From Bog-756 sp963776225 (lineage in GTDB: Bacteria > Actinomycetota > Acidimicrobiia > Acidimicrobiales > RAAP-2), in assembly GCA_963776225.1 (NCBI GenBank), contig CAVZLL010000003.1, forward strand, positions 1,136,867 to 1,200,866: DNA of 64,000 bases. The letters are read 5' to 3'. A program made the position numbers and the translations under genes. Under the pieces are notes generated by a model. The model did no database searches. It had not been told where the DNA came from and saw only the letters and a program-made list of their open reading frames with translations. Of the stretch, positions 16,619-24,509 are shown in pieces; the stretch's first letter is position 1; every line of letters begins with the position of its first letter.

Positions 16619-17796
16619 TGCCGCCGGGTGGCGCCGTCCCCACGGCGGAACCGCTCCCACCGCTGCGGGTGGCGGGCCGACTCGACCGGGTCCGGTCGCT
16701 GTTCGCAGACGCCGCCGACCCGGGCGGTCCGGTCGACGCCCTGCTGGTGACCGCGCCGGCCAACGTCCGTTGGCTCACCGGGTTCTCCGGTTCGGCGGGA
16801 CTGCTGCTGGTGACCGGGGAGAAGGCGCTGCTGGTCACCGACGGGCGCTACCGGTCCCAGTCCGCGGAGCAGCTGGATGCAGCCGGCGTCTCCGATGCGG
16901 TCGAGGTGCACGTGGGCGGGGTGGCCGGTCAACGGGACGCGCTCGCAGCGGCCGCCGCCGGGTCGGGGCGGCTCGGTCTCGAGGCCGACGATGTGACGTG
17001 GGCGGCGGTGCGGACCTGGGAGCGCGTCTTCGACGGAGCGGAGCTCCGCCCGACCACCGGGCTGGTCGAAGGGCTCCGCCGGGTCAAGGACGACGCCGAG
17101 CTGGCACGGATGGCGCGGGCTGCGGACATCGCCGATGCCGCGCTCGCCTCGGTCGTGCCGCGGCTGGCCGAGGTCGGACGGTCCGCCGGCAACGCCCGCT
17201 CCGTGCTCACCGAGGCGGCCTTCGCTGCGGCCCTCGACCATGCCATGCGCGAACGGGGGGCCGAGGACCGGGCGTTCGAGACCATCGTCGCCTCCGGTGG
17301 GAATTCGGCCAAACCGCACGCCCGGCCCGGCGAACGCGAGATCCGGGCAGGGGATCCGGTGGTGGTCGACTTCGGCGCGGTCGTCGACGGGTACCGGTCG
17401 GACATGACCCGTACCTTCTGCGTGGGGAGCCCGCCCAGCGGACAACTGGCCAGGATCTTCGAGGTGGTGTCCGCCTCCCAGCGGGCCGGGGCGGCCGCGG
17501 TGGGGCCCGGTGCGGTCACCGGCGAGGTCGACCGGGCGTGCCGCGAGGTGGTCGCCGACGCGGGCTGGGCCGAGCGCTTCGAGCACGGGACCGGTCACGG
17601 CGTCGGCCTCGACATCCACGAGGGCCCTGCGGTGGGCCCGGGCTCGACTGCTATCCTCTCGCCCGGCACCGTGGTCACCGTCGAACCCGGCGTATACCTC
17701 CCCGGCGTGGGCGGGGTCCGGATCGAGGACATGCTGGTGGTCACCGCGGGCGGCAGCCGCTCGCTCACCCGGTTCCCGAAGGAAGTCACCCTCTGA
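16618..17796 (+). CDS. pepQ: M24 family aminopeptidase P / Xaa-Pro peptidase
   Basis: Dinuclear-metal peptidase of 392 aa that removes or cleaves next to Xaa-Pro bonds. The N-terminal creatinase-like domain starts near LRVAGRLDRVRSLF. The pita-bread catalytic domain carries the five metal ligands: Asp in VVVDFGAVVDG and RSDMTRTF, His in HGTGHGVGLDIHEGP, Glu in VTVEPGVYLPG and Glu in VRIEDMLVV. Position between aroQ and efp matches the mycobacterial order. Aminopeptidase and dipeptidase activity cannot be told apart from sequence. Confidence 0.92.
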   Translation: MPPGGAVPTAEPLPPLRVAGRLDRVRSLFADAADPGGPVDALLVTAPANVRWLTGFSGSAGLLLVTGEKALLVTDGRYRSQSAEQLDAAGVSDAVEVHVGGVAGQRDALAAAAAGSGRLGLEADDVTWAAVRTWERVFDGAELRPTTGLVEGLRRVKDDAELARMARAADIADAALASVVPRLAEVGRSAGNARSVLTEAAFAAALDHAMRERGAEDRAFETIVASGGNSAKPHARPGEREIRAGDPVVVDFGAVVDGYRSDMTRTFCVGSPPSGQLARIFEVVSASQRAGAAAVGPGAVTGEVDRACREVVADAGWAERFEHGTGHGVGLDIHEGPAVGPGSTAILSPGTVVTVEPGVYLPGVGGVRIEDMLVVTAGGSRSLTRFPKEVTL

Positions 17797-18356
17797 TGTC
17801 AGTCTCGACCAACGATCTCCGCAACGGGATGACCCTGGACCTTCCGGAAGGACTGTTCAACGTCGTCGAGTTCCAGCACGTCAAGCCCGGCAAGGGCGGT
17901 GCCTTCGTGCGCACCAAGCTCAAGAACCAGCGGACCGGCGCGGTCATCGAGCGCACCTACCGGGCCGACGAGAAGCTCGAACAGGCCATCATCGACAAAC
18001 GCGAGATGCAGTTCCTCTACCGCGACGGCTCCGACTACGTCTTCATGGACACCAGCTCGTACGAGCAGCTCCAGGTCGACACCGGGCAACTCGGCGACGC
18101 GGCGCGCTTCCTCAAGGAGGGGGACGACGCCGTGCTCCAGTTCTTCGGCTCGGAGATCGTGGGTGTGGACCTGCCGGCGGCGGTCGAGCTGACGGTCGCC
18201 GAGACCGAGCCCGGCCTGCAGGGCGACCGGGTCTCGGGCGCCCGCAAACCGGCGACCCTGGAGACCGGGTTGGTCATCCAGGTCCCGTTGTTCGTCAATC
18301 CGGGCGAGAAGGTCAAGGTCGACACCCGGTCCGGCGAGTACCTGACCCGGGCCTGA
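17796..18356 (+). CDS. efp: translation elongation factor P
   Basis: EF-P relieves ribosome stalling at poly-Pro; 186 aa, standard length. The N-terminal KOW-like domain carries the loop HVKPGKGGAFVRTK with the tip Lys in PGKGG; two OB domains follow, and the ending GEYLTRA is usual. No epmA or epmB-type modification gene is nearby, as in other Actinobacteria. The start overlaps the pepQ stop by one base. Proline-rich proteins such as the LCP ligase and DipZ in this window are likely clients (inference). Confidence 0.97.
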   Translation: MSVSTNDLRNGMTLDLPEGLFNVVEFQHVKPGKGGAFVRTKLKNQRTGAVIERTYRADEKLEQAIIDKREMQFLYRDGSDYVFMDTSSYEQLQVDTGQLGDAARFLKEGDDAVLQFFGSEIVGVDLPAAVELTVAETEPGLQGDRVSGARKPATLETGLVIQVPLFVNPGEKVKVDTRSGEYLTRA

Positions 18357-18418
18357 GCCGTCCCGGTCGGACGGAGGTCCGCCGCCTCCCGCCGCCCATC
18401 GACCCGACCGCACCGCGC

Positions 18419-18814
18419 ATGGACCCCGCACCCCGCCACCAGTCCCGCGAACGGGCCCTGGCCCTGCTCTACGAGGCCGAGCTCAAGGGCGAATCGCCCG
18501 CCGAGGTGCTGGCGGCCCTGCCGATGCGACCGGACGACTACGTGGTGACCCTGCTCGACGCGGTCGGGGAGCGGAGCGAGGAGATCGACGCCCTGGTGGG
18601 GGCGTCGGCCATCGGCTGGGACCTGTCACGGATGGCGGTGGTCGACCGCACCGTGCTCCGCATGGCCACCGCCGAGCTCCTGGCCTGCGACGGCGTCCCG
18701 ACCGCGGTCATCCTCGACGAGGCCGTCGAGCTCGCATCGGCCTACTCGACCGACGACTCGGGACGGTTCGTCAACGGGGTGCTGGCGACGGTGGCCACGC
18801 GGACCCGGGGCTGA
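18419..18814 (+). CDS. nusB: transcription antitermination factor NusB
   Basis: All-helical RNA-binding protein of 131 aa that, with NusE (S10), loads onto boxA of rRNA leaders. The family pattern is RHQSRERALALLYEAELKG, then AIGWDLSRMAVVDRTVLRMA and VILDEAVELASAYSTDDSG with FVNGVLATVA at the end. It is 62 bp after efp, so it may be transcribed from the aro-efp operon. ATG 18419 is chosen because the conserved region begins within a few residues of it. Confidence 0.95.
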   Translation: MDPAPRHQSRERALALLYEAELKGESPAEVLAALPMRPDDYVVTLLDAVGERSEEIDALVGASAIGWDLSRMAVVDRTVLRMATAELLACDGVPTAVILDEAVELASAYSTDDSGRFVNGVLATVATRTRG

Positions 18815-18921
18815 GCCGGTACCCGCCGCGCGGTCCCGGCCGGCCTCCCCGTAACATCGTCGGCACCCGCCGCGCCCGCTGTCCCCCCGGCGTCGGCGCC
18901 CCAGGCCCCCGGAGGACGGCG

Positions 18922-20436
18922 ATGACGTCGAGCGACATCGAGGCTCCGGTGCCCGCCACGCCGACCGGCTTCGACCCCCAGCTCAAGCGCCTCGCGCTGG
19001 TCGTGGTGATCGGCAGCATCATGTCGATCCTCGACACCACCATCGTCAATGTCGCCATCGCCACCCTGGCCCGCGACTTCCGGGCCCCGTTGTCGACGGT
19101 CCAGTGGGTGTCCACCGGCTACCTGTTGGCCCTGGCCATGACCATCCCCCTCACCGGCTGGGCGGTCGAGCGCTTCGGTGCCAGGACGATGTGGATCACC
19201 TCGCTGGTGCTCTTCCTGCTCGGGTCGGTTCTCTCCGGGGCGTCATGGTCGATCCAGAGCCTGATCGTCTTCCGGATCCTCCAGGGGATCGGCGGCGGGA
19301 TGATCATGCCGATCGGGCAGTCGATCATGGCCACCGCAGCCGGCCCCCAGCGGATGGGCCGGGTGATGAGCGTGCTCGGGGTGCCCATGCTCCTGGGTCC
19401 GATCCTCGGGCCGGTCATCGGCGGGCTCATCCTGGACAGCGTCTCGTGGCGGTGGATCTTCTACGTCAACCTCCCGATCGGCATCGTGGCGATCGCGCTG
19501 GCCCTCCGCTTCCTTCCGCGGCACGAGCGCACCAACCGTGCCAACCGCCTCGACGTGCGCGGCCTCTGCCTGCTCTCACCGGGGCTCGGTCTGGTCGTCT
19601 ACGGCCTCTCCCAGGCCGGACAGGGCTCGGCGGCCAGCGTGTGGGTGCCGGCGGCGCTCGGTGGCGTGCTCCTCGGCGCATTCGTGGTGCACGCCCTCCG
19701 GACCACGATCACCCCGCTCATCGAGGTGGTTCTCTTCCGCGACCGCAGCTTCGCCGCGGCCGCGGCGACCACCTTCTGGTTCGGTGCCGCCCTCTTCGGC
19801 GGGATGCTGCTGCTCCCGCTCTACTACCAGGTGGTGCGCGGGCAGAGCGCGCTCAGCGCCGGGCTGCTCATGGCTCCCCAGGGCATCGGTGCGGCGATGG
19901 TCATGCCGCTGGCGGGCTCGTTGACCGACCGCTTCGGCGCCGGCCGGGTGGTCCCGGCCGGGCTGGTCGTGGCCTGCGCGGGGACGGTCGTGTACACCCA
20001 GCTCGGGGCCCACACCAGCTTCGCCCTCCTGGCCGTCTCGCTGTTCGTGCGCGGGATCGGGTTCGGCTTCGTGATGATGCCGGCCATCTCGGCCGCCTAC
20101 CAGACGCTCTCCCGTGACCAGGTGCCCCGGGCGTCGACCGCGGTCAACATCGTGCAGCGGGTGGGTGGGTCGATCGGCACCGCCCTGGTGGCGGTGGTGC
20201 TCGACCACCAGATCGTGACCCGCGTGCACGCGCTCGCCGGCGGCCTCTCCGCTGCCTCGACCGCGCCCCCGGCGGTGCTGGTCCGGGTGGTCCAGCCGCT
20301 GGCCTCCGCGTTCGGAGCCACCTTCTGGTGGGTCATGGCGATGACCGTGGTCGCCCTCGCACCGGCACTGCTGCTCGCCCGCGGACCTGCGGGGGCGCAC
20401 GCCGAGCCGGTCCCGGTGACCTCCGCGGCCGAGTGA
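18922..20436 (+). CDS. DHA2-family MFS drug exporter
   Basis: Drug:H+ antiporter-2 (EmrB/QacA type) of 504 aa with about 14 predicted membrane helices. The first helix carries SIMSILDTTIVNVAIATLA, typical of the family (motif D1). Motif A is GWAVERFGARTM, and motif C, diagnostic of exporters, is GPILGPVIGGLI in helix 5. GGAGG 6 nt before the ATG gives a clear start. TAACAT near 18851 may be its -10. No regulator gene lies next to it; the substrate is unknown. It is a single-gene unit between nusB and the pyr operon. Confidence 0.93.
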   Translation: MTSSDIEAPVPATPTGFDPQLKRLALVVVIGSIMSILDTTIVNVAIATLARDFRAPLSTVQWVSTGYLLALAMTIPLTGWAVERFGARTMWITSLVLFLLGSVLSGASWSIQSLIVFRILQGIGGGMIMPIGQSIMATAAGPQRMGRVMSVLGVPMLLGPILGPVIGGLILDSVSWRWIFYVNLPIGIVAIALALRFLPRHERTNRANRLDVRGLCLLSPGLGLVVYGLSQAGQGSAASVWVPAALGGVLLGAFVVHALRTTITPLIEVVLFRDRSFAAAAATTFWFGAALFGGMLLLPLYYQVVRGQSALSAGLLMAPQGIGAAMVMPLAGSLTDRFGAGRVVPAGLVVACAGTVVYTQLGAHTSFALLAVSLFVRGIGFGFVMMPAISAAYQTLSRDQVPRASTAVNIVQRVGGSIGTALVAVVLDHQIVTRVHALAGGLSAASTAPPAVLVRVVQPLASAFGATFWWVMAMTVVALAPALLLARGPAGAHAEPVPVTSAAE

Positions 20437-20484
20437 GGCGGGCCCGGACACGGTCCGGGAACGGCGACCGGGCGGGCGGCACGG

Positions 20485-20490
20485 TATGCT
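20485..20490 (+). promoter_or_regulatory. -10 box (TATGCT) of the pyr operon
   Basis: TATGCT in a GC-rich context. Transcription from it would start at about 20496-20498, just before the first base of the PyrR-type hairpin at 20501, so that hairpin would be at the very 5' end of the mRNA. Confidence 0.55.
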
Positions 20491-20500
20491 CGCGTCCTGA

Positions 20501-20544
20501 CCGTGAAGCGGGTCCCGTGAGGCCCGTACGGACAGGAGGATCAG
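20501..20544 (+). promoter_or_regulatory. PyrR-binding RNA hairpin plus adjoining ribosome-binding site
   Basis: The lower stem CCGU (20501-20504) pairs with ACGG (20528-20531). A purine-rich GAAG bulge (20505-20508) follows on the 5' side, then the upper stem CGGG (20509-20512) with CCCG (20523-20526), capped by UCCCGUGAGG. This matches the PyrR-loop consensus ARUCCNGNGAGGYU except that the first and last bases are G and C, which would still pair. The Shine-Dalgarno AGGAGG starts 3 nt after the hairpin and the GTG start of pyrR follows at 20545. There is no terminator-like stem with a U tract. The layout predicts PyrR-UMP blocking translation, as described in Mycobacterium. Confidence 0.8.
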
Positions 20545-21114
20545 GTGGCCGAACGAGAGCGCAGTCACACCCGTCCGCGGGGTGCTGTGTTCGTGCCCCG
20601 GGCCCAGGTGATGTCCGCCGACGACGTCCGTCGGGCGGTCACCCGGATGGCCCACGAGATCGCCGAGCGCAACCGGGGCCTGCACAACGTTGTCCTGATC
20701 GGTCTCCAGACCGGCGGGGTGGGCATCGCCCGGCGGCTGGCCGAGACCCTCGGCGGGATCGAGGGCGCGTCGGTTCCCGTGGGCACCCTCGACGTCGCCT
20801 TCTACCGTGACGACATCGGCCTCCGGCCGGTGCTGCCCGAGGCGACCACCGACATCAGCGTCGACCTGACCGGGGCGACCGTGGTGCTCGTCGACGACGT
20901 GCTGTTCACCGGGCGCACCATCCGGGCCGCGCTCAACGCGCTGGGCGAGTACGGGCGTGCGCAGATCGTCGAGCTCGCGGTCATGGTCGACCGCGGCCAC
21001 CGCGAGCTCCCCATCCGACCCGACTACGTCGGCAAGAACCTCCCCACCAACCGCGACGAGATGGTCGACGTCTCGGACGCGGGCGTGTCGATCGGTGAGC
21101 TGGTCAGCCGGTGA
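20545..21114 (+). CDS. pyrR: bifunctional pyr operon regulator / uracil phosphoribosyltransferase PyrR
   Basis: RNA-binding attenuator protein with a PRTase fold, 189 aa. The PRPP loop is TVVLVDDVLFTGRTIRAAL. Basic residues expected on the RNA face are in AERNRGLHNVVLIGLQTGG and in VDRGHRELPIRPDYVGKN. It senses UMP and binds a stem-loop in pyr mRNA; a candidate loop lies in its own leader at 20501-20531. GTG 20545 has AGGAGG 5 nt upstream. It overlaps pyrB by 4 nt and leads the operon. Confidence 0.95.
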   Translation: MAERERSHTRPRGAVFVPRAQVMSADDVRRAVTRMAHEIAERNRGLHNVVLIGLQTGGVGIARRLAETLGGIEGASVPVGTLDVAFYRDDIGLRPVLPEATTDISVDLTGATVVLVDDVLFTGRTIRAALNALGEYGRAQIVELAVMVDRGHRELPIRPDYVGKNLPTNRDEMVDVSDAGVSIGELVSR

Positions 21115-22082
21115 GCCCGTTCCCCGCCCACCTGCTGAGCATGGACGATCTCGACGCCGACGCGATCGGCGAGGTGCTCCGGGTGGCCGACTCGATGGCC
21201 GAGGTCGGCCGGCGGGCCAATCCCAAGGTCCCCGCCCTCCGCGGCCGTACGGTGGCCACCCTCTTCTTCGAAGAGTCGACCCGGACCAGGATGTCCTTCG
21301 AGACGGCGGCCAAGCGGATGTCGGCCGACGTGCTCTCCTTCGCCCCCGGCTCCTCGTCGGTCAAGAAGGGAGAGTCGCTGCGGGACACCGTCGAGTCCGT
21401 CCAGGCGATCGGGATGGACGCGGTGATCATCCGGCACGGCTCCTCGGGTGCACCGGCCCGGGTGGCCGGCTGGGTCGACCACTGCGCGGTGATCAACGCG
21501 GGCGACGGCTGGCACCAGCACCCGACCCAGGCCCTGCTCGACCTGTTCACCGTCTGGCAGTCGCTCGGCGGCGGGCCGGAGGGTCTCGACCGCTTCGAGG
21601 GTCTGCGCGTGACCATCGTCGGCGACATCCGCCACAGCAGGGTGGCCCGTTCGCAGATCGCCGCCTACGCGGCCCTCGGTGCCGAGGTCACCCTGGTGGC
21701 GCCGGCGACCCTGCTGCCGCCCTCCCTCGAGGGATGGCCGGTCGCCTCGGTGCGGCACGATGTCGACGCGGTGCTGGGGACGACCGACGTGGTCTCCCTG
21801 CTCCGGCTCCAGACCGAACGGGGGAGCGGTGCCTACGTGCCTTCCTTGCGCGAGTACACCTCGGGGTACGGGCTGACCGCCCGCAGGGCAGCGCTCCTGC
21901 CCGCCGACGCGGTCATCCTCCACCCCGGGCCGATGGTCCGCGGGGTCGAGATCGCCTCGGAGGTGGCGGAACTGCCCGCCGCGCGGATCACCGACCAGGT
22001 GAGGAACGGGGTGGCGGTACGGATGGCGGTGCTCTTCCTCCTCCTCGGCCAGGGGTCGCTCGACGGGGCGCCGCGTGCCTGA
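21111..22082 (+). CDS. pyrB: aspartate carbamoyltransferase catalytic chain
   Basis: Condenses carbamoyl phosphate and aspartate to N-carbamoyl-aspartate; 323 aa. Carbamoyl-phosphate binding is by FFEESTRTRMSFE. The 80s-loop Ser and Lys are in SSSVKKGESLRDT. Further signatures are NAGDGWHQHPTQALLDL and HPGPMVRGVEI. GTG start inside the pyrR stop (GTGA). No pyrI is present, so it is the unregulated trimer type, or one that associates with PyrC (inference). Confidence 0.97.
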   Translation: MSPFPAHLLSMDDLDADAIGEVLRVADSMAEVGRRANPKVPALRGRTVATLFFEESTRTRMSFETAAKRMSADVLSFAPGSSSVKKGESLRDTVESVQAIGMDAVIIRHGSSGAPARVAGWVDHCAVINAGDGWHQHPTQALLDLFTVWQSLGGGPEGLDRFEGLRVTIVGDIRHSRVARSQIAAYAALGAEVTLVAPATLLPPSLEGWPVASVRHDVDAVLGTTDVVSLLRLQTERGSGAYVPSLREYTSGYGLTARRAALLPADAVILHPGPMVRGVEIASEVAELPAARITDQVRNGVAVRMAVLFLLLGQGSLDGAPRA

Positions 22083-23385
22083 GACCGCCGGATCCGAGCT
22101 CGTCCTGCGCGGTGGATCGGTCGTCGATGCGACCGGCGAGCGAAGGGCCGACGTCCGCGTGGTCGGCCACCGGGTGGTGGAGGTGGCGGCGGACCTGGTG
22201 CCCCGGCGCGGGGCCACCGTCCTCGACGCCGGCGGCTGTGTGGTGGCACCCGGTCTGGTCGACCTCCACGCCCACCTGCGCGAGCCGGGGCGCGAGGAGG
22301 CAGAGACCATCGAGTCGGGCACCCGGGCGGCCGCGCTGGGGGGGTTCACCGCAGTCGTGGTCATGCCGAACACCGACCCGCCCCTCGACACGGCGGAGGC
22401 CGTGCGCAACGTGCTGGAGCTCTCCGAGGGGGCCATGGCCCGGGTCGCGGTGGCCGGGGCGATCACCGTCGGCCGGGCCGGTGAGGCGCTCGCCCCGATG
22501 GCCGAGCTGGCCGCGCTCGGGGTCCACCTGTTCACCGACGACGGGGACGGGGTCCAGTCGTCGGGACTCATGCGCCGGGCATTGCAGTACGCATCCGGCC
22601 TCGGGGTGACCCTCTGCCAGCACTGCGAGGACCGGAGCCTCGCCGAGGGCGGGGTCATGCACGAGGGTGCCTGGTCGAGCCGGCTCGGTCTGCCGGGCAC
22701 CCCCGCCGAGGCCGAGGAGGTCATGGTGGCCCGCGACATCGCCCTTTCGCGGGCGACCGGGGGCAGGGTCCACTTCCTGCACCTCTCGACCGCCGGCTCG
22801 GTCGAGCTGGTCCGCCGGGCACGGGCCGCGGGTGTCCCGGTCACCGCCGAGGCGGCTCCCCACCACTTCACGCTGACCGACGGCTGCGCGGCCGGCTTCG
22901 ACCCGGTCTTCAAGGTCAGCCCGCCGCTCCGTCCGCCGTCCGACGTCGCGGCGGTCAAGGCCGGGCTGGCCGACGGGACCATCGACGCGATCGCGACCGA
23001 TCACGCCCCGCACGCGCCGGAGCTCAAGGACCTCCCCTTCGATCAGGCCCCGCCCGGAATGCTCGGCCTCCAGACCGCGCTCGCACTGGCGCTGGGTGAG
23101 CTCGAGCTCCCGATGGCCAGGGTCCTCGCGCTGCTCAGTTGGCAGCCGGCGGCGATCGCCGGGCTCGATGGCGCCCACGGAGGCGACCAGGGCGGCCCCG
23201 TCGTGCCGGGAGGCGCGGCCAACCTGTGCGTGATCGACCCCGGCGCCACCTGGACGGTCGACCCGGCAGCGCTGGCCAGCCGCAGCCGGAACACCCCCTA
23301 TGCCGGACGCGTCCTCACCGGCCGGGTCCGCCACACCGTGCTGGCCGGCGAGGCGGTGGTGGTCGATGCCGAGGCCAGGCGATGA
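22075..23385 (+). CDS. pyrC: dihydroorotase
   Basis: Zinc amidohydrolase of 436 aa, type I dihydroorotase, cyclising carbamoyl aspartate. Metal-binding VDLHAHLREPG lies near residue 60; other ligands are in CQHCEDRSLAEGG, HFLHLSTAGS and the catalytic ATDHAPHAPELK. The ending NTPYAGRVLTGRV is typical. GTG 22075 overlaps pyrB by 8 nt and the stop overlaps carA by 4 nt. Confidence 0.96.
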   Translation: MPETAGSELVLRGGSVVDATGERRADVRVVGHRVVEVAADLVPRRGATVLDAGGCVVAPGLVDLHAHLREPGREEAETIESGTRAAALGGFTAVVVMPNTDPPLDTAEAVRNVLELSEGAMARVAVAGAITVGRAGEALAPMAELAALGVHLFTDDGDGVQSSGLMRRALQYASGLGVTLCQHCEDRSLAEGGVMHEGAWSSRLGLPGTPAEAEEVMVARDIALSRATGGRVHFLHLSTAGSVELVRRARAAGVPVTAEAAPHHFTLTDGCAAGFDPVFKVSPPLRPPSDVAAVKAGLADGTIDAIATDHAPHAPELKDLPFDQAPPGMLGLQTALALALGELELPMARVLALLSWQPAAIAGLDGAHGGDQGGPVVPGGAANLCVIDPGATWTVDPAALASRSRNTPYAGRVLTGRVRHTVLAGEAVVVDAEARR

Positions 23386-24509
23386 GCCCGCGGAACGGCA
23401 CGGCCCGCAGGCCGGAGGCGCTGCTGGTCATGGCCGACGGCGCGGTCTTCGAGGGCGAGGCGGTCGGTCCCGTCCCCGCGGACGGACTGGTCACCGGCGA
23501 GGCGGTGTTCAACACGGTGCTCTCCGGCTACCAGGAGGTGATCACCGATCCCTCCTACGCGGGACAGATCATCGCGTTCACCGCGCCCCACATCGGCAAC
23601 TACGGGGTCAACCCCACCGACGACGAATCCCCCCGACCCCACTGCCGCGGGGTCGTCGTGCGTGACCTGTCCGACCGTCCGAGCTCGTGGCGGTCCATGG
23701 GGACGCTCGAGGACTTCCTCGACCGCCACCAGCTGCCCGGTATCAGCGGGGTCGACACCCGCCGGCTCACCCGGCACCTGCGGCAGCACGGCTCGCTGCC
23801 GTGCGCGTTCGGCACCGCGGACGAGGCAGACCTCGCCGAGGCGGCGCGCGCCGCGCCGACCACCGACGGTCGGGACCTGGTGGCGACGGTCACCGCCTCG
23901 ACGACGGTGACCCGGGGGAGTGGCCCCTACCGGATCGTGGCCTACGACTTCGGGGTCAAGGAGGCGATGCTCCGCCGGCTCGAGTCGATGGCCACGGTCG
24001 TCGTGGTCCCCGCCTCGACCCCGGCCGAGGCGGTCTTCGACCTCGAGCCGGACGGGGTCTTCCTCTCGAACGGCCCGGGGGATCCGGCCGCGCTCCCCGG
24101 GGTGATCGACCAGGTCCGCCGACTGGTGAGCCCGGCACGGCTACCGGTGTTCGGGATCTGCCTCGGCCACCAGCTCCTGGCCAGCGCGCTCGGGGCCACC
24201 ACCTACAAGCTCCCCTTCGGTCACCACGGCGGCAACCATCCGGTGCGACGTGCCGACACCGGCCGGGTCGAGATCACCTCGCAGAACCACAATTACGCAG
24301 TGGACGCGGGTTCGCTCGCCGCCGCCGAGGTCACCCACGTCAACCTCAACGACGGGGTCGTCGAAGGGATCCGCAGCCTCGAGACGCCGGCGTTCGGTGT
24401 GCAGTACCACCCCGAGGCCGGTCCCGGACCTCACGACGCCCGGTACCTGTTCGAGGAGTTCCGGGTGCTCATGGACGCCACCGGTGGCGGGAAGGGCCGG
24501 GACACCTGA
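23382..24509 (+). CDS. carA: carbamoyl-phosphate synthase small (glutaminase) subunit
   Basis: Class I glutamine amidotransferase subunit, 375 aa, supplying ammonia to CarB. The N-terminal domain begins ALLVMADGAVFEGEAVG. The nucleophile Cys is in FGICLGHQLLA and the His-Glu pair in GVQYHPEAGPGPHD. The stretch SNGPGDPAALP is the usual oxyanion loop. ATG 23382 overlaps the pyrC stop (ATGA). It shares one base with carB. Carbamoyl phosphate made here also feeds arginine synthesis, whose genes lie 29 kb downstream. Confidence 0.97.
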   Translation: MSPRNGTARRPEALLVMADGAVFEGEAVGPVPADGLVTGEAVFNTVLSGYQEVITDPSYAGQIIAFTAPHIGNYGVNPTDDESPRPHCRGVVVRDLSDRPSSWRSMGTLEDFLDRHQLPGISGVDTRRLTRHLRQHGSLPCAFGTADEADLAEAARAAPTTDGRDLVATVTASTTVTRGSGPYRIVAYDFGVKEAMLRRLESMATVVVVPASTPAEAVFDLEPDGVFLSNGPGDPAALPGVIDQVRRLVSPARLPVFGICLGHQLLASALGATTYKLPFGHHGGNHPVRRADTGRVEITSQNHNYAVDAGSLAAAEVTHVNLNDGVVEGIRSLETPAFGVQYHPEAGPGPHDARYLFEEFRVLMDATGGGKGRDT

